The notes beneath the pieces are model-generated. The model was not told where the DNA came from. It did no database searches and saw only the letters and a list, made by a program, of their open reading frames with translations. From positions 3,534,001-3,598,000 of the forward strand of contig NC_062985.1 in NCBI RefSeq assembly GCF_023078275.1: 64,000 bases of DNA, given 5' to 3'. Positions 45,101 to 48,075 of this stretch are shown piece after piece (the stretch's first letter is position 1; every line of letters starts with the position of its first letter). The translations under genes and the position numbers were made by a program. The stretch is from Leguminivora glycinivorella (lineage: Eukaryota > Arthropoda > Insecta > Lepidoptera > Tortricidae).

Positions 45101-47486
45101 ATGTCCGATATGACGTGTGTAGTGTGTAGTTTCCTTTACACAGGATGACCGTTTATTAAATAATAGCTAATGATTTAGATCCCACATATTTTTGAGCACT
45201 CTGTGTTTTTCTGATATTTTTGCCGTTTTAGATCGCGGTATTTTTAGGGTTCCGTAGTCAACTAGGAACCCTTATAGTTTCGCCATGTCTGTCTGTCCGT
45301 CCGTCCGTCCGCGGATAATCTCAGTAACCGTAAGCACTAGAAAGCTGAAATTTGGTACTAATATGTATATCAATCACGCCAACAAAGTGCAAAAATAAAA
45401 AATGGAAAAAATGTTTTATTAGGGTACCCACCCTACATTTAAAGTGGGGGCTGATATTTTTTTTCATTCCAACCCCAACGTGTGATATATTGTTGGATAG
45501 GTATTTAAAAATGAATAAGGGTTTACTAAGGTCGTTTTTTGATAATATTCATATTTTCGTAAATAATCGCTCCTAAAGGAAAAAAAAGTGCGTCCCCCCC
45601 CTCTAACTTTTGAACCATATGTTTAAAAAATATGAAAAAATCACAAAAGTAGAACTTTATAAAGACTTTCTAGGAAAATTATTTTGAACTTGATAGGTTC
45701 AGTAGTTTTTGAGAAAAATACGAAAAACTACGGAACCCTACACTGAGCGTGGCCCGACACGCTCTTGGTCGGTTTTTTCTGCATCGAGTTGCTGAACGTG
45801 TAGTGTGTTGCTGAAATAACTATGATTTTGCCATGTCATAGCAATTAAGGGTCAAATAGACGGATAAATCGTAAGAACATGATAGAAAAAAGTCCCAACT
45901 GTCGACTATTTTGTACGCCCATACTCCAGTCAAAGAGGAATATTTTCGTATTAAAATAGCTACAAAAAAAATCAGGTTCCCTGTACCATTTGCAGAATAT
46001 TGTTGTTGACGAGCAATATTTATTATTAAAATATTACTAATATAACAATAAATCGCGAGTTATTTCTATATAAACCTGAAATTAATTATTAAGTTTTCTC
46101 TTTTCCCGCAAGCAAAACGTATTAGGTACATAAATCCATTTTTTTTACTATATATGCATATATTATGTAAAGAAAAGAGAAATCTTGACAATATAACTTA
46201 TCCTACTTATTCATAATACGAATAAAAAGACTTTCCCATACCTTCATTCTGAGACTGTGTCATCCCGGTCACTTCCGAAGTTATACGTGAAACTTAATTC
46301 AGCACCTGCTTTTTTACAATTTAATGAAATACAAGGAGAATGTACACACAGCGGATACTGTCTCTACAAGTGTCATAGAACACACGCAGAGACAGTACCC
46401 GCCATGTTGCCAGTGCACTTAAAATTGTTAAATAATATCATACAATATTTTATGTTTACGATTACCTATATCCGTTTTAGATAATTATTTGATACCCATA
46501 TTTTATATTTGTACATTTTACATAAAATATTTTTGTGACAAATCGCCCACAAGGCGCAAACCACATAACCTTAATTTCATAACAGATTCCGTTGTACAGC
46601 GGCCTGGTGGTCAACTGCGCTGTACCTCGTCGGCAAGTGGAGCGTGACTCTAGCCTACTCCTCGGTCTATATCTACGTATCGGAGGTCTTCCCGACGAAT
46701 ATGAGGCAGACGCTCATCAGCATCTGCTCCACAGCTGGTAAAATTGGGTCGCTGGTCGCGCCGATGACGCCGCTGTTGGTGAGTAGCATTATTTCCATCA
46801 TCACTGTATTTTGGAATACGTCATATTCATTTCAAAAGTCCATGTTCCGTTAGGAAGTGCCGTAAAATATTTACGGGAACATCTAATAAATGTACCTTTA
46901 TTCTTCACATTTGCACGACAAAAACATCCCGTTTTCTGATTTTTTTTCTAAAACTTCTAGAAGAATTATTCTCTTATCGACATGTAACAATTGTTATTAA
47001 TAAATATATTTCATTTCATTTCATTTCATTTCTTATTCTCTTCTTATAGGAGAATTATGATATACTTTTTGTCATCGAAAAATTTTCACGGGTGTTTCCA
47101 AGTGTTCCCGTAAACGCCACCGAAGACAAACAATGGTAGAAACAACAACTGCCTATCATGGAAATTTTCACTTTTATGTCCTTCTTTTATGCCCTTAAAT
47201 AATTTTACGATATTTTTATCTTCGTAAGATACATTTTAAAGGTTAGTTGAAGTCTTTTGAAGTTTTGGAATGCCCCAGTGTTTGATATAATTTTCTTATT
47301 TTAACCAACTTTTGTTTTTATCAGTCCTTATACCACTCGTCGATGCCAACGGTCCTGTTCGGCGGCATGTGCGTCATCTCCGGCACGCTGGTGCTGATCC
47401 TGCCCGAGACGAGGAACACACGACTCCCGGACACCATTGAGGAGGCCGAGGCCATATCCAGGAAGAGCAAGGGCGACGAGGCTTAG
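6011..47486 (+). CDS. SLC22-like MFS transporter, six coding exons, 530 aa
   Basis: Predicted plasma-membrane carrier of the SLC22 (organic cation/carnitine transporter-like) branch of the major facilitator superfamily; the substrate cannot be told. The exons join with matching phases and canonical GT/AG sites to give 530 residues, normal for the family. TM1 is about residues 23-46. A long extracellular loop to about 135 carries six cysteines (C55, C60 and four more) and N-glycosylation sequons (N65-D-T and an N-T-S). The MFS loop motif GAISDRFGRK is at 154-163, the SLC22-type NESARWL at 270-276, the second-half DRYGRKK at 390-396, and LPETRNTRLPDTIEEAE near the C-terminus. Intron 4 spans about 33.2 kb of repeats. 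The ATG at 6011 follows an apparent splice acceptor at 6000, so an upstream non-coding exon is expected. The family call is firm; orthology to a named member is not. Confidence 0.92.
6421..6675 (+). repeat. Two-copy tandem repeat, 132-bp period
   Basis: The block starting CCTCTCGAAAGGTTGATAAC at 6421 repeats at 6553 almost without change, ending in ATTGAAGAGTAAATG both times. It is a recent local duplication in intron 1. Confidence 0.9.
7505..7660 (+). pseudogene. Non-LTR retrotransposon C-terminal end plus 3' tail
   Basis: One frame reads NPATFKSRVNRHLLGELTPS followed by TAG, the usual last residues of a retrotransposon reverse transcriptase. About 90 bp of 3'UTR and an A-rich tail follow and stop about 24 bases before the exon 2 acceptor. 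5'-truncated. Confidence 0.65.
7684..7897 (+). CDS. SLC22-like exon 2 (extracellular loop)
   Basis: The acceptor is TTCTTCTGCCACAG and the donor GAG|GTGAGT (phase 0). It encodes residues 54-125, most of the large extracellular loop between TM1 and TM2, with five of the six loop cysteines and two N-glycosylation sequons (N-D-T and N-T-S). The 3' tail of a retroelement lies immediately upstream (about 7505-7660), so intron 1 has taken an insertion close to this acceptor without destroying it. Confidence 0.9.
8340..8595 (+). CDS. SLC22-like exon 3 (TM2-TM4, MFS motif A)
   Basis: The acceptor is TTTTTCCCATCTCTCCAG and the donor CTAA|GTAAGT (phase 1). It encodes residues 126-211: the sixth loop cysteine, TM2, the cytoplasmic motif GAISDRFGRK (154-163) and the following two membrane spans with glycine-rich FFEAGFGGGLYPSAYVL. 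A decayed second copy lies downstream at 8717-8772 plus 11172-11290. Confidence 0.9.
9183..9524 (-). pseudogene. Retroelement C-terminus (GPWxxEA...AVQRGNAAS)
   Basis: The minus-strand frame ends with VAIETAGPWCAEAKAFIGAL, GDPRSGSYLVQQISLAVQRG and NAASIFGTF, matching the C-terminus of the fuller copy at 52519-53244. The upstream domains are absent. It lies inside the 3' region of the minus-strand LINE at 8774-11189. Confidence 0.65.
9670..9769 (-). pseudogene. Resumed C-terminal part of the LINE reverse transcriptase
   Basis: The minus strand reads LKKSLMLKAYYRVEDYLTDK, then HAWPEPETTKNE and TAG. Its start overlaps in sequence with the end of the other half (FKKSLI at 10845), so about 18 bp are present on both sides of the Penelope-like insertion, as expected of an imperfect target duplication. 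Confidence 0.6.
9770..10820 (+). mobile_element. Penelope-like retroelement, internally deleted, inverted terminal repeats
   Basis: Inverted arms of about 255 bp (9770-10026 and 10559-10820) differ at only a few bases; the outer ends are TAATTATTTTTAAATCGGGA and its complement. Between them lies the plus-strand GIY-YIG endonuclease end of a Penelope-like protein. The reverse transcriptase is missing. Inverted pseudo-LTRs are one known arrangement in this class. It is inserted in the reverse-transcriptase frame of a minus-strand LINE. Confidence 0.85.
9879..10706 (+). pseudogene. GIY-YIG endonuclease part of a Penelope-like polyprotein
   Basis: The open frame is 275 codons, but its first ~50 codons read through the left terminal repeat and its last ~45 through the right one. 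The real domain starts near PAFLPYVKGVTDKVG and includes GVYKIDCSCGSSYIGETKRT (the GIY-YIG core as GVY...YIG), the arginine-bearing EERVKEH helix, AEHLL and GFRISSTWNP. That is the standard Penelope endonuclease layout. Without a reverse transcriptase it cannot be autonomous. Confidence 0.85.
10845..11189 (-). pseudogene. LINE reverse-transcriptase C-terminal fragment
   Basis: The 114-codon minus frame matches the 'thumb and after' region typical of Jockey/CR1-like elements: SQYIYDSIIYVVKN, IHNYNTRNKNKLA, FVGQCIHFYNKLP and ALKNYFKKSL. The catalytic palm is missing (5' truncation at 11189, the junction with the duplicated exon 3). Confidence 0.75.
11291..12758. other. Intron 3 remainder, no gene seen
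   Basis: AT-rich intron sequence up to the exon 4 acceptor. No coding signal or named repeat was recognised. Confidence 0.5.
12759..13379 (+). CDS. SLC22-like exon 4 (TM5-TM8, central loop)
   Basis: The acceptor is CTTTGCCCACAG; the first two bases complete an isoleucine codon begun in exon 3. The donor is AAAGG|GTAAGT (phase 1). It encodes residues 211-417 plus one base: the middle membrane spans, NESARWLLSKGRKDEA (270-285), a charged cytoplasmic loop, two further spans and DRYGRKK (390-396). At 621 bp it is the largest exon. The frame continues open past the donor for 13 codons, but the family pattern and the strong donor support splicing here. Confidence 0.92.
13616..13738. mobile_element. 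Palindromic MITE in intron 4
   Basis: The arm GCACGGGAAGCATGGTCGCG continues through ATAGACGATAAAATA and GCAGGCCGT and is mirrored at the right end, with about 30 bp in the middle. Near-perfect hairpin of about 120 bp. Confidence 0.8.
14094..14232. mobile_element. Penelope-type terminal-repeat pair, short
   Basis: Arms 14094-14142 and 14151-14199 are reverse complements (GAAATAAAACTATGGAAACG to TTTAAAAT) with only about 8 bp between. The tail TGAGTGACTATCGCGGTAAC follows. It is the same family as 3281-3576, without the GAAACGTC core. Confidence 0.65.
14419..14540. mobile_element. TAGCCGAATGGCA-ended MITE, copy 1
   Basis: The ends TAGCCGAATGGCA and TGCATTCGGCTA form a terminal inverted repeat. 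Inside are GCTCTGTCGCGCC and AGCGATAGAGATAGATA, shared (in opposite order) with the copies at 22940-23082 and 56138-56280. Confidence 0.75.
14541..16060. other. Intron sequence, no gene seen
   Basis: Frames here are short and without domains. Unrecognised, possibly old repeat material. Confidence 0.4.
16068..16555 (+). pseudogene. Harbinger (PIF/HARBI1-like) transposase C-terminal relic
   Basis: Two frames join across a small indel near 16127: GDSAYPQRQTLMDALTF, then SPEARYTALQVRARNCIERC, FGRLKISW, a stop, and CLSSMEKLHYKPAAAAKIIK with TCCVLDNIANK. GDSxYP and ARNxIERCFGxLK (with the last acidic residue of the DDE triad) followed by KIIxxCCVLxNI are the signature end of Harbinger nucleases. 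The internal stop and frameshift show it is dead. No terminal repeats were found. Confidence 0.75.
16921..17456 (+). repeat. GGGTTCCGTAGTCAAC element, copy 1
   Basis: About 535 bp starting TTTAGGGTTCCGTAGTCAAC, with a short (CCGT)n tract, and ending ACTACGGAACCCTACACTGA then GCTCTTGGCCGGTTTTT. GGGTTCCGTAGT and ACTACGGAACCC are inverted near the ends. Other copies at 19351, 45242 and 60155. Confidence 0.85.
18455..18845. repeat. Two opposed tRNA-like heads around an AT-rich core
   Basis: Plus strand at 18465-18530: GTGGTAGTGCGCTGG and GGGTTCAATTCTGA resemble A and B boxes. Minus strand at 18840-18781: GGTAGTGAGTGACC and GGGTTCAAATCCTGG do the same. Neither folds into a full tRNA by eye. Probably SINE heads; the opposed pairing is unusual. 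Confidence 0.4.
19351..19917 (+). repeat. GGGTTCCGTAGTCAAC element, copy 2
   Basis: Same structure as copy 1, with a longer (CCGT)n tract of about a dozen units and a C-run near 19731. Its T-rich right end meets the TTAA target of the next element. Confidence 0.85.
19918..20891. mobile_element. piggyBac-type TTAA MITE (non-autonomous)
   Basis: TTAA at 19918-19921 and 20888-20891 flank an element of 966 bp whose ends are exact 13-bp inverted repeats, CACGTTCACTGCG and CGCAGTGAACGTG. A TTAA duplication is the mark of piggyBac-superfamily insertion. No transposase frame is present. Repeated internal motifs (ACAGGTCA, GACCTGTT) may be subterminal binding sites. Confidence 0.85.
21005..21870. repeat. 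Unclassified region with recurrent CCATNATTGGA-like motifs
   Basis: Variants of 'ccat(a/g)attgga / ataatgg' recur (CATAATGGACGG, CCATTATGGACA, ATAATGGGGGATCCATTACT, GTCCATGATTGG twice). No frame of note. It looks like non-coding transposon sequence, but I could not name it. Confidence 0.3.
21948..22800 (-). repeat. GGGTTCCGTACC...ACTTGACCGG repeat, long minus-strand copy
   Basis: On the minus strand it starts TTTAGGGTTCCGTACCAAAA, runs through TCCGTCTGTCTGTCCGTCTG and ends CGCACTTGACCGGTTTTT. The plus-strand copy at 30953-31775 has the same two ends. Confidence 0.75.
22940..23082. mobile_element. TAGCCGAATGGCA-ended MITE, copy 2
   Basis: The ends TAGCCGAATGGCA and TGCCATTCGGCTA are inverted. 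Internally it has AGATATCTATCTCTATCGCG, GCGTATTGGCGCGACAGAGC and TTCGTTTGGCGTCGG. Confidence 0.85.
23193..23581 (+). other. Exon-like pair of unknown origin
   Basis: Segment 23193-23327 is bounded by TATGTTACAG and CAG|GTATCC, and 23491-23581 by ATTATTGCAG and CAG|GTAATA. The second is open as FNDEGASEPKRQESPTFTEA ATMSGESESQ. One frame runs from the first into the second with a single stop just before YFIVKRRFNDEG. No family recognised. Between them is a fragment of the repeat seen at 33690-34190. This could be part of a small gene in the intron, a captured exon or chance. Confidence 0.3.
24001..24294. mobile_element. Foldback element A (AACACGGAGAAAC ends)
   Basis: The left arm of about 119 bp runs from AACACGGAGAAACTAAAAAG to AGTCGGTACCAG and is mirrored after a spacer of about 55 bp. 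No coding capacity. B (25733-26025) is its mirror copy and C (27003-27295) a third copy in A's orientation. Confidence 0.85.
25733..26025. mobile_element. Foldback element B
   Basis: Mirror copy of A at the far end of the giant palindrome. Its symmetry extends outward through CGCGTTAC, AAGGCGGTTTTA and TTTTTTGTTAAAAAG, so the full hairpin may be about 390 bp (25684-26073). Confidence 0.85.
26205..26820 (+). repeat. Satellite of about 121 bp, main array
   Basis: ACAGTGACATTTGG(T) recurs at 26314, 26435, 26556, 26674 and 26796, giving periods of 121, 121, 118 and 122. Each unit carries GAACTGCTGATGATGG, CGGAACTCCTCAAATCTGAA, ACTTTGGTATTTTTATAAGA and ACAGCATGC. Further units occur at 27310-27500, 31850-32370 and 32640-33060, separated by insertions. 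Confidence 0.9.
26987..27311. mobile_element. Foldback element C
   Basis: Same family as A and B; core 27003-27295, with symmetry extending through AATAAGCGCGTTAC. It interrupts the satellite region. Compared with A it has three substitutions, each present in both arms (see findings). Confidence 0.85.
27310..27500 (+). repeat. 121-bp satellite, partial units
   Basis: GCATGCATTTACGTACGGAA, then ACAATGACATTTGGTGCAGT and a second partial unit up to GGAACTGCTCTTGATG. It continues the array right of foldback C. Confidence 0.8.
27803..28090 (+). repeat. Dispersed lepidopteran-type repeat (ATGGGATAGGAGGCAAACGA)
   Basis: It includes GTTGCCTGATGGTAAGCGAT, CTGCCGGCTATGGACACCCG, GTGCGTTGCCGGCCTTTAAG and a GC-richer body. 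I recall this arrangement as common in moth and butterfly genomes; its class is uncertain. Confidence 0.5.
28250..29030 (-). repeat. 120-bp tandem array with 360-bp higher-order pattern
   Basis: Six clear units and a degenerate seventh, exactly 120 bp apart. Units at 28401 and 28761 share TGGCCACCTCCTGACCCCGTC, whereas the others have TGACCACCTCCTGACTCCATC or a close variant, giving the order A B A' A B A. As 120 is a multiple of three the minus strand stays open (28966-28181), repeating a 40-residue block (FGLIRFGLTSTIELDEVQGL...). The frame is a by-product of the period; there is no evidence it is a protein. Confidence 0.92.
29040..29922. other. Intron sequence; short GC-rich patch near 29200-29330
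   Basis: Mostly AT-rich. The patch with CGCGCTGCTTACGAAAGC and GCTCGGCGCAGACTGAGCGG is distinctly GC-rich and could be an element end or promoter-like, but nothing supports a specific call. Confidence 0.3.
29923..30746. mobile_element. Second piggyBac-type TTAA MITE
   Basis: TTAA at 29923-29926 and 30743-30746. The ends CCCTTTAATGCA and TGCATTTAAGGG are inverted with one mismatch. A subterminal inverted pair supports it: ATGTATACACGGTGTTTCC near the left and GAAACACGGTGTATATGCAT near 30620-30645. About 816 bp, no transposase. Confidence 0.75.
30953..31775 (+). repeat. GGGTTCCGTACC...ACTTGACCGG repeat, plus-strand long copy
   Basis: It begins TTAGGGTTCCGTACCAAAAA and ends GTCCGACTCGCACTTGACCG, the same two ends as the minus-strand copy at 21948-22800. 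A tRNA-like insertion sits inside (31300-31400). Confidence 0.7.
31305..31400 (+). mobile_element. tRNA(Ser/Leu)-like SINE head
   Basis: GGGTGGCCGAGCGGAAATAG resembles the D-arm/A-box of type II tRNAs, and TGGTTCGATTCCAGCC is a B-box. The acceptor arms do not pair, so it is not a tRNA gene. A T-rich tail follows at about 31395. Confidence 0.55.
31850..32371 (+). repeat. 121-bp satellite, second block
   Basis: Units with ACAGTGACATTTGGTGCAGT at 31989 and 32243 and a diverged one between them (GAACAGTGGAACTCAGTGC). It is cut on the right by a SINE at 32372. Confidence 0.8.
32372..32640 (+). mobile_element. Lepidopteran SINE inserted in the satellite
   Basis: The B-box-like CGCGGGTTCGAACCCCGGAT is followed by a body with GGGTTGGAAGGTCAGATGG, AGTCGCTTTCGTTAAACTAG, TGCCTACGCCAAATCTTGGG and GACCCCAGGCTCCC. 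This is the widespread moth and butterfly SINE type. Satellite sequence is on both sides. Confidence 0.75.
32641..33060 (+). repeat. 121-bp satellite, third block with two insertions
   Basis: Satellite units carry an 86-bp MITE (32699-32784) and a GGATTCCGTACC/CCGTCTGTCA repeat fragment (about 32878-32960). Confidence 0.75.
32699..32784. mobile_element. 86-bp MITE with GTAC target duplication
   Basis: The ends GGTCGACTACAAAGAGATG and CATCTCTTTGTAGTCGACC are exact inverted repeats. GTAC flanks it at 32695-32698 and 32785-32788, and the uninterrupted satellite reads TTACGTACGGAACAG, so the empty site is known from neighbouring units. The superfamily was not identified. Confidence 0.85.
33558..33670 (+). 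repeat. GGGTTCCGTACC repeat, short copy
   Basis: TTAGGGTTCCGTACCAAAAA, TCCGTCCGTCTGTCACATAA and AATATCTCGAGAACTA. The left part of the family only. Confidence 0.7.
33690..34195 (+). repeat. ACACGTGTTTTGTCC / GTAGTTTCCTCGC repeat, plus copy
   Basis: AGCTCGGAAACACGTGTTTT, GGTAAAAACGCATTTTATCC, AGTTTCCTCGCTATAGTGAG, ACTCACTTCGCTCGTGGTTC and AACTTTGCCCCCTAGC. The minus-strand copy at 63575-64000 matches closely. Partial pieces lie at 23340-23420 and 34858-35060. Confidence 0.8.
34430..34745 (+). repeat. Non-LTR retrotransposon 3' end
   Basis: GACTAGTCGGGTGGTGTCCA is followed by TTGTATTCTTTTCTTGTACA, ATAAAGTG and a (TTAC)n tail. The order (3'UTR, AATAAAG signal, simple repeat tail) fits a 5'-truncated LINE. 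Confidence 0.55.
34858..35060 (-). repeat. Diverged copy of the 33690 repeat
   Basis: TTTTACAAGGGGGCAAAGTA and CGCGAGCGTAGCGAGTGGTT match the minus-strand end of the family (compare 63595-63690). Confidence 0.6.
35220..35400. repeat. Internally repetitive TATTTTGTATTT region
   Basis: Many variants of GTATTTGAAATAC and TATTTTGTATTT occur close together, a pattern I associate with subterminal repeats of hAT-type elements. No ends or transposase were found. Confidence 0.3.
35400..37350. other. Intron sequence, no gene seen
   Basis: No coding signal. A fragment at 36750-36890 repeats the GATCAAAAAAAAAATTTTG and GAACCTCCTCCTTTTTTGAA part of the giant palindrome. The segment near 35590-35640 (GTGTGGCCATACTGTAGATA) has a relative at 44755. 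Confidence 0.4.
37356..40069. repeat. Inverted repeat of 2.7 kb containing 394-bp tandem units
   Basis: The outer arms AGAGCCCAGGCCCGCCAGAC (37356 on) and GTCTGGCGGGCCTGGGCTCT (to 40069) are inverted. Inside the left side, units starting TACCAGACGCGACAAAGTTG repeat at 37621, 38015, 38409 and 38803 (period 394). Orientation flips near 39020 and the units then run on the other strand to about 39820. No protein signature. It may be a foldback or rolling-circle-type non-autonomous element. Confidence 0.9.
39426..39515 (+). repeat. Short insertion: CTACGTCGGTGGCAAACAAG repeat
   Basis: A T-rich run then ACTACGTCGGTGGCAAACAA and GCCTGATGTAAAGCGGTCAC interrupt the right arm of the 37356-40069 element. 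Recalled as a common lepidopteran motif. Confidence 0.55.
40687..40810. mobile_element. MITE with GGGCCACTTGCACCAAC ends, copy 1
   Basis: The left end GGGCCACTTGCACCAAC is matched by GTTGGTGCAAGTGGGCC at the right. The interior has a perfect GGAGGGTTAACCC palindrome. A second copy is at 52023-52135. Confidence 0.85.
40820..40985 (+). repeat. Retroelement-like tail ending GCGGGCAAAAGCTA
   Basis: CGTCCGTCTTTCACGGCAAA, GTCGTGATTTTTTAAGTGGA and CGAGCGAAGCCGCGGGCAAA appear in the order I recall from many lepidopteran genomic repeats. The class was not resolved. Confidence 0.45.
41000..43390. other. Intron sequence; one 57-bp tandem pair
   Basis: No gene seen. At 42846 and 42903 the block GGCCACATAGTCATACTTTT is tandemly repeated with a period of 57 bp. 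Confidence 0.5.
43395..43620 (+). pseudogene. Truncated retroelement C-terminus plus 3'UTR
   Basis: One frame reads GDCRAGSFLAQRISLAIQRG, then NAASV and TAA, the same C-terminus as 52519-53244. Its 3'UTR is rich in TTTTAG and TTTAGTTT as in the other copies. Only the last part is present. Confidence 0.7.
43621..45240. other. Intron sequence, no gene seen
   Basis: The patch at 44690-44830 (GGCACTTTCAGCGGGGAGCG, AGTGGCCATACTGTACGATA) looks repeat-derived and is related to 35590-35640. Otherwise nothing recognised. Confidence 0.4.
45242..45777 (+). repeat. GGGTTCCGTAGTCAAC element, copy 3
   Basis: Full-length by comparison with copies 1 and 2; short (CCGT)n tract, same left and right ends. Confidence 0.85.
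46600..46778 (+). CDS. SLC22-like exon 5 (TM9-TM10)
   Basis: The acceptor is placed at TTGTACAG|CGG because this joins exon 4 in frame as AAWWSTALYLVGKW and continues into SVTLAYSSVYIYVSEVFPTNMRQT, a classic SLC22 segment. The upstream AG at 46585 would give a frame that stops at TGA within the exon. The donor is CTGTTG|GTGAGT (phase 0). It encodes residues 418-477. It lies 33.2 kb from exon 4, and no other exon with this family's signature was seen between them. Confidence 0.87.
46965..47040 (+). repeat. LINE 3' end with (CATTT)n tail in intron 5
   Basis: TTATTAATAAATATATTTCA leads into (TTTCA)n. It is the same kind of tail as the minus-strand element ending at 8774. Confidence 0.45.
47325..47486 (+). 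CDS. SLC22-like exon 6, last coding exon
   Basis: The acceptor is TTGTTTTTATCAG. It encodes residues 478-530 and the stop: the last membrane spans (MPTVLFGGMCVISGTLVLIL) and the cytoplasmic tail LPETRNTRLPDTIEEAEAISRKSKGDEA, typical of the family. The following 3'UTR has a second, related copy after the duplicated exon at 47914-48075. AATAAA-like signals occur downstream (for example near 48363), but the real polyadenylation site cannot be chosen. Confidence 0.9.
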   Translation, partial: SLYHSSMPTVLFGGMCVISGTLVLILPETRNTRLPDTIEEAEAISRKSKGDEA

Positions 47487-47913
47487 GACTGGATCAGTGG
47501 CTACCAAGACTATGTTAAAGAATATTCATTGTATAGGGAAAGAAAACAGCATCCCGAAACGTGTGACTAATAGGACCAAAAATGGCAACAGTTTGCAGTA
47601 GCTGTTGATAGTCGCTTTGAAACATCCATAAAATTTCTTTCAAGCCAAAAGAACCATTACAACAACACCCAACAGTTAAATTTTATGGACGGTTACGTTC
47701 ATTAGAAGTTTCAAACATCCCTTATTATAATTGTTAAAGATTAAATACATTTGAACAACTGCCCTATCATTGCTAAAGATTGGAGACATTGGAACACATC
47801 ATTAAAAAAAACCAGACAAATTGATAACCTCCCCTCTTTTGAGATTTGGATCACTCTAGATAGCACACAAATGCTCATTGGCTTACACAAAGAAACTCCT
47901 TTGTTTCATGTAG

Positions 47914-48075
47914 TCCTAGTACCACTCGTGGATGCCTCGTGTCCTGCTCGGCGGCTTGTACGTCATCTGCGGCACGCTGGTGCTGATTCTGCCCGAGACT
48001 AGGAACACGCGACTCCCGGATACCATTGAGGAGGCCGAGGCCTTGTCCAGGAAGAGCAAGGGCGGCGACGCTTAG
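47914..48075 (+). CDS. Tandem duplicate of the SLC22-like last exon (alternative exon or pseudo-exon)
   Basis: This repeats exon 6 at a constant 589-bp offset with no indel in the coding part. The product reads YHSWMPRVLLGGLYVICGTL, then LPETRNTRLPDTIEEAEALSRKSKGGDA and stop. Many differences are synonymous or conservative. At the position of the old exon start the second codon has become TAG, so splicing at the ancestral site would stop at once. However, the AG of that TAG is itself a good acceptor (TTTCATGTAGTCCTAG|TAC), keeps phase 0 and costs only two residues. The 3'UTR is duplicated too (GATCAGTGGCTACCAAGACT in both). It could be an alternative terminal exon, a remnant of a tandem gene copy, or a recently dead exon. 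Confidence 0.7.

Noticed and set aside
46586..46599. Use of the AG at 46585 as the exon 5 acceptor
   Set aside because: With the phase of exon 4 it gives a frame that reaches TGA before the conserved LAYSSVYIY segment; the AG at 46599 gives a continuous family-like sequence.
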